Shown: positions 1-5,559 of the stretch, piece after piece
Layout: each line of letters starts with the position of its first letter
Position numbering within the stretch: position 1 is the first letter of the stretch
Origin: Thermogutta sp.
GTDB lineage: Bacteria; Planctomycetota; Planctomycetia; Pirellulales; Thermoguttaceae
DNA length: 9,443 nt
Assembly: GCF_014359955.1 (NCBI RefSeq)
Contig: NZ_JACIYL010000093.1
Coordinates: 1-9,443, forward strand
Direction of reading: 5' to 3'
Notes under the pieces: model-generated
What the model was told of the DNA's origin: nothing
The model's database searches: none
Seen by the model: the letters and a program-made list of their open reading frames with translations, nothing else
Translations under genes and position numbers: made by a program

Positions 1-446
1 AGGGCACCAACCTGGGAAGCTCCTTTGAAGAACTCGCCACCATCGTGGAAGCAACCGAACAATCGCACCGCGTGGGCATCTGCTGGGACACCTGCCACAT
101 GCTGGCAGCGGACTACCCCATCGACCATCCCGATGGCTGGAACAAGACCGTGCGCTGGTTTGACCGCGTTCTCGGCCTGCACCGCCTTCGAGCAATCCAC
201 CTCAATGACAGCCGAACTCCCCGGGGTAGCCGCGTCGATCGCCACGAGCATATTGGCCGTGGCCACGTGGGGCTGGAAACCTTTCGCCGCCTGCTCCACG
301 ACCCTCGCGTCAATCACCTCCCCATGTTTCTGGAAACGCCCAAGGGAAAAACCGACGACGGTCAAGACTGGGACGTGGTCAACCTCACCGTCCTTCGTGA
401 GCTCCTGGTGCGAACACCAGCAGCTTCCCCTCAGGAACCGCTTTAA
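1..446 (+). CDS. nfo: Endonuclease IV (AP endonuclease), 3' part only
   Basis: C-terminal 147 residues of deoxyribonuclease IV, which cuts DNA 5' of abasic sites in base-excision repair using a trinuclear zinc centre in a TIM barrel. The gene enters from the left edge, reading frame starting at base 3, and stops with TAA at 444-446. The visible part begins with GTNLGSSFEEL, the segment that follows the metal-binding Glu of family members. The remaining ligand motifs are present in order (numbering from the first visible residue): WDTCH (Asp29, His32), HLNDS (His66), DRHEHIG (Asp79, His81) and LETP (Glu111). GSRVDRHEHIG is close to diagnostic for the family. The start and about the first half of the protein lie outside the window. 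The gene is convergent with the sulfatase, 54 bp apart, with no clear terminator hairpin between them. Confidence 0.95.
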   Translation, partial: GTNLGSSFEELATIVEATEQSHRVGICWDTCHMLAADYPIDHPDGWNKTVRWFDRVLGLHRLRAIHLNDSRTPRGSRVDRHEHIGRGHVGLETFRRLLHDPRVNHLPMFLETPKGKTDDGQDWDVVNLTVLRELLVRTPAASPQEPL

Positions 447-500
447 TAATGGCGGTTCGCAAGAGGGCACAGGCCGTCAGAAGGAAGCCAGAACACTCGC

Positions 501-1988
501 TTACGGCACCGTGACGCCAGGTGGAAGAGCCGCTTTCCAGCCCGCGTGGAGCAGATCCGCCATCTCTTTACGGACCTGTTCGTAGGCCGGATCATCCACA
601 ACGTTCCTCGTCTCCCAGGGGTCTTTCTCTAGGTCATAAAGGGCCGCAGGGATGGCGCCCTTTTTGAGCTCCATGTAACTGTATTTCTTGGTCCGCACGC
701 ACTCGCCGAAGGCGTCACCGTCATCTTCCACAATGAAGGCGGCCTTTTTCCAGGGACGTTGCGGATTCACCAGCAGCGGCGCGAAGCTGATGCCTTCCAG
801 GTTTTTCGGTAGGTCCAGCTTGAGCAGTTCTCCCAGCGTGGGGACGAGATCCACAAACTCGACAATTTCGTCACAGGTTTTCCCGTTGGCCGGGGCACCG
901 GGAACGCGGACAATCAGCGGTGCCCGATGCGTCGCTTCCAGCATCGAGTATTTCGACCAGAAGCCGTGGTCGCCCAAATGGAATCCGTGATCGCCCAGGA
1001 AAATGACGATCGTGTTTTTGTCCAGTCCAGTTTCTTCCAGGGCGTCAAGAATCATCCCGATATTGTCGTCCACAAACGTCAGACATGCGTAATAGGCCGC
1101 GATGGCCTCTTTCGCCTGCTGCCGTGTGGGTTGCTTGAGCGTAAAGATATCCGGGTTGCCGCCGAACGCCCGCTTGGGATACGGGAAATTGACCAGACTT
1201 TCCGGCGGGGCGGGTGGATCCGGGATTTGAGCGGGGTCGTACATGTCGATGTACTGCTTCGGGCAGATGAGCGGCGTGTGGGGTCGGGACTGCGCCACCG
1301 CAAGGAAGAACTGCTGCTTCGATTTGGCAAACTCCTTCAACAGGGCCGCCGCGGTCGCAGCCATTCGGTAATCGCCTTCCTGTTCCCGAGTTCGGCCGGA
1401 ATCTCCGTACCGATCCGATTGTCTCCGTCGCCACTCGCGATATTCACGACTTTTCTGATCCTTGGGCGGCGGCTGCCAATCGGCGGGACGCGGGACGGGT
1501 GGAAACTTGATAATCGGTCCGGGACCTTTCCAGCCTGGCGGCGGCGTGTACATCTCAATGCGATCGAAGACCGAAAGCTGCTTTTCCGCGTAGTCTGTGC
1601 GGTGAAATAATTTGCCAATGACCGCCAGATAAAAACCTTTGGCCTTCAAATATTCCGGCAGGGTGAGAACCCCTTCCGGTAAATGGGCGTCCATCTCTTG
1701 TTCATTGCGAGTCACCCGGGTCGTCAGCGGCCGAAGACCAGTGAGAAATGACGCGCGGGAAGGATTGCAGCACACCGCCTGAACGTAGGCCCGATCAAAA
1801 CGCACCGCGGTCTTGGTGAATCGATCCAGGTTGGGCGTTTTGCAGATCGGATTCCCGTAACACCCGAGGGCTGCGGCGTTGCAGTCCTCGATGTCGATAA
1901 GCAGCACGTTCATGTGTGAAGTGTCGGGCAGAGCCTGCACCTCACCCGTCAAACATGTCGCCAGAAGCAATCCCCACAGGACAGACAT
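501..1988 (-). CDS. Secreted sulfatase, iduronate-2-sulfatase-like
   Basis: A 495-aa arylsulfatase-superfamily enzyme expected to hydrolyse sulfate esters, probably on sulfated polysaccharides, outside the cytoplasm. Residues 1 to about 19 form a short hydrophobic signal peptide with a likely cleavage after VQA; its n-region has no positive charge, which is slightly unusual. The core signature is CCNPSRASFLTG at 73-84: Cys74 in C-N-P-S-R is the residue expected to be converted to formylglycine. Other family motifs are VIGKLFH (123-129), SRPHTPL (234-240) and GDHGFHLGDHGFWSKYS (332-348), the last close to the iduronate-2-sulfatase pattern with metal ligands Asp333 and His334. The N-terminal metal motif reads IEDCN, not the usual VDDLR/VDDLN. 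The ATG start is supported by a strong RBS (GGGGAGGTGA, complement of 1992-2001) 3 nt upstream. The substrate cannot be read from sequence. No sulfatase-maturing enzyme is encoded in the window. Confidence 0.93.
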   Translation of the reverse strand: MSVLWGLLLATCLTGEVQALPDTSHMNVLLIDIEDCNAAALGCYGNPICKTPNLDRFTKTAVRFDRAYVQAVCCNPSRASFLTGLRPLTTRVTRNEQEMDAHLPEGVLTLPEYLKAKGFYLAVIGKLFHRTDYAEKQLSVFDRIEMYTPPPGWKGPGPIIKFPPVPRPADWQPPPKDQKSREYREWRRRQSDRYGDSGRTREQEGDYRMAATAAALLKEFAKSKQQFFLAVAQSRPHTPLICPKQYIDMYDPAQIPDPPAPPESLVNFPYPKRAFGGNPDIFTLKQPTRQQAKEAIAAYYACLTFVDDNIGMILDALEETGLDKNTIVIFLGDHGFHLGDHGFWSKYSMLEATHRAPLIVRVPGAPANGKTCDEIVEFVDLVPTLGELLKLDLPKNLEGISFAPLLVNPQRPWKKAAFIVEDDGDAFGECVRTKKYSYMELKKGAIPAALYDLEKDPWETRNVVDDPAYEQVRKEMADLLHAGWKAALPPGVTVP

Positions 1989-2075
1989 ACGTCACCTCCC
2001 CAACAGCTCAATGACGAACCATCACCTTGAAACAGGCAATCCGGGAGAAAAACCTCCCCCATGGCAGCCGACGCC

Positions 2076-2081
2076 ATTATA
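2076..2081 (-). promoter_or_regulatory. Possible -10 box for the sulfatase gene
   Basis: On the minus strand 2081-2076 reads TATAAT, a perfect sigma70-type -10 hexamer, about 88 nt upstream of the sulfatase ATG. The matching -35 position holds only CTTTCG, a poor match, so this would be a weak or activator-dependent promoter. Chance occurrence cannot be excluded. Confidence 0.35.
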
Positions 2082-2103
2082 CCTGCGCCCAAGTTGGACG
2101 AAA

Positions 2104-2141
2104 GAGCCCTGCCAGTGTAACTCCTCCAGGCTCGTTTTTTT
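2104..2141 (+). terminator. Hairpin plus T-run resembling an intrinsic terminator
   Basis: GAGCCCTG (2104-2111) can pair with CAGGCTC (2127-2133) with one bulged C, followed by G and seven T (2135-2141). The form fits a rho-independent terminator on the + strand, but there is no + strand gene directly upstream, and the 15-nt loop is large. It might stop read-through or antisense transcription coming toward purH, or be fortuitous. Confidence 0.25.
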
Positions 2142-2262
2142 CCGGATAACGGCGGCCACATGAAAACGGATAGAGTCCGTCTTCGGAGAAAGTCGCTTGA
2201 CGGCTCCGCTTTTCCAGGATGGATGATCCGTTTGATTCCATCGGGCACAAGAACCGTTCACC

Positions 2263-2292
2263 GGTAGGGGCAATTCATGAATGGCCTCTCCC
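2263..2292. repeat. Palindromic dispersed repeat, degenerate copy
   Basis: A 30-bp imperfect palindrome centred between 2277 and 2278 (core TTCATGAA). Pairing outward gives 12 Watson-Crick pairs and one G-T pair out of 15. Bases 2262-2282 match 7958-7978 with a single mismatch, so this is one of two copies of the same element in the window. It lies about 217 bp upstream of purH. The right arm is the more diverged half. Such short intergenic palindromes usually behave as REP-like or miniature mobile repeats; the actual role here is unknown. Confidence 0.75.
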
Positions 2293-2508
2293 ACGCGCTA
2301 TCCCTTTAGCTTCCAGCAAATCCTTCCAAAAAGTCGGGATCCGTCGGGTTGTGTCTATTCTTTCCCATCACGTCGCGGCCCTGGCCTTCCACGGATTCTA
2401 ACAACGCGCGGAAACAAGCCCGGACCTGCGGCTCCTTCAGCACCGCCCTTCAGCCATTTACAATGGAAGGTTCGGAAAGACACCAGACGAGATTGGGAGG
2501 TTGATGTG

Positions 2509-4074
2509 ATGGTCATCAAACCGCAACGGGCGCTGATCAGTGTCAGCGACAAAACGGGTCTGGCCGAATTCGCCCAGCAGCTCCACAAATTGGGAATTGA
2601 GATTTTCAGCACAGGCGGCACCCGCCTGTTTCTCGAGCAGGCCGGCGTCCCGGTGAAGGATGTGGCGGCCTACACCGGATTCCCCGAGATGATGGAAGGC
2701 CGGGTGAAGACCCTCCATCCGCGGATCTTCGGCGGGATTCTGGCGCGGCGCGATCGGCCGGAAGATCTCCAATCCATGGAAGAGCACGGGATTCTGGCCT
2801 TCGATCTCGTCGTGGTCAATCTTTACCCCTTCCGGAAAACGATCGAACGACCCGGCTGCACGGAAGCAGACGCCATCGAGAACATTGACATCGGGGGACC
2901 TTCGCTGGTGCGGGCGGCGGCCAAGAACCACGCGTTTGTCGCCGTCGTTACGCAGCCCGCCCAGTACGCCGAGATTCTCAGCGACCTGCAAGCCCACGAC
3001 GGAATCACGCTGGAGCTGCGTCGCCGGCTTGCCGCCGAGGCTTTCGCGCATACTGCCGAGTACGATCAGGCCATCGCCACGTGGTTTGCCAAACAGGTGG
3101 AACCTGGCGTCTTTCCACCACGCCTGTTCTTCCGTTACGATCGGATTTCCACGCTTCGCTACGGCGAGAATCCTCATCAGCAGGCAGCCGTGTACGCCGT
3201 TCCCGAAGCGAAAGGGCCGTCCGTCGTCACGGCGCGACAGCTCCACGGAAAGGAACTTTCCTATAACAATTTGCTCGATCTGGAATCCGCCCTGGAAATC
3301 GTTCGCCATTTCGAGGAACCGGCCACGAGCGTCATCAAGCACAACAACCCGTGCGGGGCAGCCGTCGCGGATTCGCTCGCCGAAGCCACTCGTAAAGCCC
3401 TGGCCGGCGATCCGGTGAGCGCCTTCGGTTCCGTACTGGGGATGAATCGGGTGGTGGATCGCGCGACGGCGGAAGTCCTCTGTGAACCGGGGCTTTTCAT
3501 CGAGGCCATCATCGCGCCGGCCTTCGATCGCGAGGCTCTGGACATGTTGACCACCGTGCCCAAGTGGAAAAAGAACGTGCGGCTCATGGAAGTTGGAGAG
3601 CTGCCACGGCCGGCGCCTTGCTGGAGTTACCGCCCGCTCCAGGAAGGCCTCCTTGTGCAGGACGCCGATAATCTGCCCGACGATGAAACAGAGTGGAAAG
3701 TCGTCACGCAGGTTCAGCCAGATGACGCTCTTCTCCCTGAGCTTCGCTTTGCCTGGGCGATGGTTCGCTTCGTCAAATCCAACGCCATCGTCCTTGCCAA
3801 GGACCAGATGCTGGTGGGGGTGGGCGCCGGTCAGATGAGTCGCGTGGATTCCGTGGAAATTGCGATCCGCAAAGCGGGAGACCGGGCCGCCGGCAGTGTC
3901 CTGGCCTCCGATGCCTTTTTCCCCTTCCCTGATTCGATCGAACACGCTGCCAGGGCGGGGATTCGCGCCATCATTCAACCGGGCGGCTCGGTGCGAGATG
4001 AGGAAGTCATCGCCGCCTGCAACCAGCACGGAATCCCCATGATCTTCACGGGACGGCGCCACTTCCGGCATTGA
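2509..4074 (+). CDS. purH: Bifunctional AICAR transformylase / IMP cyclohydrolase
   Basis: A 521-aa protein of normal PurH length that catalyses the last two steps of de novo IMP synthesis in the cytoplasm: formylation of AICAR with 10-formyl-THF, then ring closure. The N-terminal IMP cyclohydrolase (MGS-like) domain, about 1-200, shows [37 protein letters not shown] and [16 protein letters not shown]. The AICAR transformylase domain, about 205-521, shows [23 protein letters not shown], the catalytic Lys277-His278 pair in [48 protein letters not shown] and the terminal FTGRRHFRH. The start is ATG 2509, with GGGAGG at 2495-2500 and 8 nt spacing; GTG 2506 is a possible one-codon-longer start. 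The frame is open further upstream to 2281, but that extension is unlike PurH. It appears monocistronic and is convergent with nrpR (43 bp gap). Confidence 0.98.
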   Translation: MVIKPQRALISVSDKTGLAEFAQQLHKLGIEIFSTGGTRLFLEQAGVPVKDVAAYTGFPEMMEGRVKTLHPRIFGGILARRDRPEDLQSMEEHGILAFDLVVVNLYPFRKTIERPGCTEADAIENIDIGGPSLVRAAAKNHAFVAVVTQPAQYAEILSDLQAHDGITLELRRRLAAEAFAHTAEYDQAIATWFAKQVEPGVFPPRLFFRYDRISTLRYGENPHQQAAVYAVPEAKGPSVVTARQLHGKELSYNNLLDLESALEIVRHFEEPATSVIKHNNPCGAAVADSLAEATRKALAGDPVSAFGSVLGMNRVVDRATAEVLCEPGLFIEAIIAPAFDREALDMLTTVPKWKKNVRLMEVGELPRPAPCWSYRPLQEGLLVQDADNLPDDETEWKVVTQVQPDDALLPELRFAWAMVRFVKSNAIVLAKDQMLVGVGAGQMSRVDSVEIAIRKAGDRAAGSVLASDAFFPFPDSIEHAARAGIRAIIQPGGSVRDEEVIAACNQHGIPMIFTGRRHFRH

Positions 4075-4117
4075 GGGTGCGGCATCGCAGGGAGCAGGTC
4101 CAACTCCTGGATGTGCC

Positions 4118-5182
4118 CTAGGTCAGGTACTTTTCGAGCACCTGGGGTAAATCATCCACCGTGATCAAGCGGCTGAAGTCGAGCAGACCGCTGAGCGCTC
4201 GAGAATAAACCTGATAGCCGATTTCCTCGAGAATGGCGATCGGGTTGAGCCCGGCGATGACGATAACCCCGACACGACCTGAGATGACGGGAATGCCCAG
4301 CAAGGGCTGCGAGGGGAGTCCTACCGCCATCAGGCCGCCCAATCCGATGCGCGCCATCTCTTCTTCAAGATGGATGACGACTTCCCGGGCATCCTCGGGA
4401 ATCTCCCGAAAGCTCGCCCCGATCAGCCCGTTTCCATCTGTAATCGCGCCTCGGTAGTTCGTCATTCGGCCACGGATGAACACCTCCAGTGGATCGATAC
4501 TTGTTCCGTCGTAGTGGATAATCTCGGCGAATCGCACGGGCTTGCCATCGCGAAGTTCCAAGAGGCCGCCGAATCGCGAAGCGGTAGGAATACCGTGCTT
4601 GAGCAGCACACTGTTGAAGGTGATCGAACAGATCGTGCAGAACGCGATTTTGCCGGGAGGAATCTGAACCCCGCCGAGCGTTTCACCGGGTTCCAGGATG
4701 GCCAGCCGTCGCCCCATGCCGTAGCCCTTGTAGAAAACCTGGCACACCGCGTCCAGACACTGGGCAAGGTCCCGCGGATTGACCACCGAGGTGTTGACCA
4801 CCACCGTGCCGGTGCGGCGTTCCAGATCGAAGGTCATCTTGTAGGTCATTTCGTCGATTCGGGCGGAGAGATATCCAACCCGCTGCACCGTCTGGGCAAT
4901 GCGGAGTTCGGCGAGGCCTTTTTCGGAGATGGTATGGCCACGATGCCCATAGGAAATCGTCAACCCCTCGCGATCGAGTTCGTTGAGGTACAGGCGGACG
5001 GTCCGCTCGCTGAGCAGGTAACCCGCGGAGGCCAGCGCTTCGGCGATCTCGCCAGAGGTGAGAGGCTGCTGCGACTTGCGGAGAACGCGGAGGATTTCCA
5101 TCCTGTGCCGTGACTTGCGTTCTTCCCTTCGAGATACAGACATTTCTTCCCGCACTCGCGGAAGGGAGGATTTTCTGCTCAT
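4118..5182 (-). CDS. nrpR: NrpR-family transcriptional regulator (winged helix + one NrpR domain)
   Basis: A 354-aa regulator related to NrpR, which in methanogenic archaea represses nitrogen-assimilation genes and is released by 2-oxoglutarate. A basic N-terminal tail (1-27) precedes a winged-helix domain at about 28-95 ([20 protein letters not shown] ... [18 protein letters not shown] ... [11 protein letters not shown]). One NrpR (DUF128) domain follows at about 98-345, with the family-like stretches [59 protein letters not shown] and [12 protein letters not shown]. Helix-turn-helix plus a single domain is the NrpRI-type layout known from Methanosarcina, not the two-domain form of Methanococcus. 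The start is ATG at 5180-5182 because GGAGG (complement of 5190-5194) lies 7 nt upstream; an ATG eight codons earlier (5206) has no such RBS. It is divergent from the glutamate synthase-like gene, its likely target. Family assignment is from memory of the motifs. Confidence 0.88.
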   Translation of the reverse strand: MSRKSSLPRVREEMSVSRREERKSRHRMEILRVLRKSQQPLTSGEIAEALASAGYLLSERTVRLYLNELDREGLTISYGHRGHTISEKGLAELRIAQTVQRVGYLSARIDEMTYKMTFDLERRTGTVVVNTSVVNPRDLAQCLDAVCQVFYKGYGMGRRLAILEPGETLGGVQIPPGKIAFCTICSITFNSVLLKHGIPTASRFGGLLELRDGKPVRFAEIIHYDGTSIDPLEVFIRGRMTNYRGAITDGNGLIGASFREIPEDAREVVIHLEEEMARIGLGGLMAVGLPSQPLLGIPVISGRVGVIVIAGLNPIAILEEIGYQVYSRALSGLLDFSRLITVDDLPQVLEKYLT

Positions 5183-5351
5183 GGCCGAACCTCCGAGCTG
5201 ACCCATCGCGATTCCGAAGCCATCCAGTCAGATGCAGGACAGGAATTTCCGGCAGAGGATTGGCAATGCGGCGACTCTCTTTTCCGGAAATCCCGTTCAT
5301 CTGGCATTCAACCAGTTTACATCCCATGAATCTTGCCGAAAACCATCCAGC

Positions 5352-5371
5352 AATCGGCAATTTTGCCAATT
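5352..5371. promoter_or_regulatory. Candidate operator palindrome GGCAA-TT-TTGCC
   Basis: An imperfect 20-bp palindrome: perfect arms GGCAA (5356-5360) and TTGCC (5363-5367) around TT, one mismatch outside (C5355/A5368), then AAT/ATT pairing again. It lies between nrpR and the neighbouring promoter, and its two arms contain two of the TYGGCA half-sites. With a 2-nt centre it fits a dimeric protein-binding site better than a terminator. Binding by NrpR is inference. Confidence 0.5.
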
Positions 5372-5452
5372 TTTGGAAATGGCCACCACGTTGATACGGT
5401 AAGTGGTATTGGGATCTGGGGCAAAAATCGCTGATTGATAAACGGTCCCGTA

Positions 5453-5483
5453 TTGACGAAATCTGGAGATTTGGTAATATAAT
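5453..5483 (+). promoter_or_regulatory. Sigma70-like promoter of the glutamate synthase-like gene
   Basis: TTGACG (5453-5458) is a good -35 element. Downstream the sequence TAATATAAT offers TAATAT at 5475 (16-nt spacer) or a perfect TATAAT at 5478-5483 (19-nt spacer). Transcription would start near 5485-5490, giving a leader of about 70 nt before ATG 5556. The spacer is occupied by a 14-bp inverted repeat, listed separately. Confidence 0.65.
5459..5472. promoter_or_regulatory. Inverted repeat AAATCT-GG-AGATTT inside the promoter spacer
   Basis: Perfect 6-bp arms around GG, starting one base after the -35 hexamer and ending 2-5 bases before the -10. A protein bound here would cover both promoter elements, the classic place for a repressor. 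It could also be a MerR-type site, since those sit in unusually long (19-nt) spacers and one of the two possible spacers here is 19 nt. The divergent nrpR product is the obvious candidate, but nothing in the sequence proves it. Confidence 0.55.
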
Positions 5484-5490
5484 GCCGATT

Positions 5491-5559
5491 ATGTCTGAAC
5501 CTTGCTGCCGATTTGTCAGCCTGTCTGTGGTTTTCAAACTTCCGGGAGACGTACGATGA
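5491..5559 (+). CDS. Possible 22-codon leader ORF overlapping the next start codon
   Basis: ATG at 5491 opens a 22-codon frame whose TGA (5557-5559) overlaps the downstream ATG (5556-5558) as ATGA, the arrangement used for translational coupling. The peptide has adjacent cysteines at positions 5 and 6 and a hydrophobic middle. No RBS precedes it, but the predicted transcription start is near 5490, so it could be read as a leaderless message. It may equally be a chance frame. Confidence 0.2.
   Translation: MSEPCCRFVSLSVVFKLPGDVR

Larger units (their letters stand above)
1989..2508. other. Divergent gene-free region between sulfatase and purH
   Basis: About 520 bp without a convincing gene on either strand; the open frames here have no family resemblance and no good RBS. 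It holds the sulfatase RBS and possible -10 box, a hairpin followed by a T-run (2104-2141), a short hairpin ACGGA-TAGAG-TCCGT (2166-2180), one degenerate copy of a palindromic repeat (2263-2292) and the purH RBS. I see no convincing sigma70 promoter for purH and no recognisable purine riboswitch or PUR-box. Confidence 0.6.
5183..5555. promoter_or_regulatory. Palindrome-rich divergent control region of nrpR and the glutamate synthase-like gene
   Basis: A 373-bp intergenic region, visibly more AT-rich in its right half than the flanking genes. Besides the separately listed promoter and operators it holds: a perfect 10-bp palindrome TTTCCGGAAA (5281-5290), whose CCGGAAAT half (5284-5291) is inverted relative to ATTTCCGG at 5245-5252; ACGG-TC-CCGT (5442-5451); ACCAC (5385-5389) facing GTGGT (5403-5407); and six TYGGCA half-sites (5260, 5334, 5354, 5364, 5483, 5506). 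The archaeal NrpR consensus forms that I know (GGAA-N6-TTCC, GGTA-N6-TACC) are not obvious. A promoter for nrpR on the - strand was not convincing. Confidence 0.7.

Noticed and set aside
927..1610. Plus-strand open frame (227 codons) opposite the sulfatase
   Set aside because: Complement of a sulfatase with intact active-site motifs; no domain in its own translation.
2281..2508. N-terminal extension of purH to an ATG at 2281
   Set aside because: The 76 extra residues have no PurH similarity, run through the palindromic repeat and lack an RBS, whereas ATG 2509 has GGGAGG at good spacing and gives the normal PurH length.
2458..4071. Long minus-strand open frame (537 codons) opposite purH
   Set aside because: It is the complement of a purH gene with complete, unmistakable motifs; its translation is rich in His, Arg and Gly without recognisable domains, as expected of an antisense shadow in GC-rich DNA.
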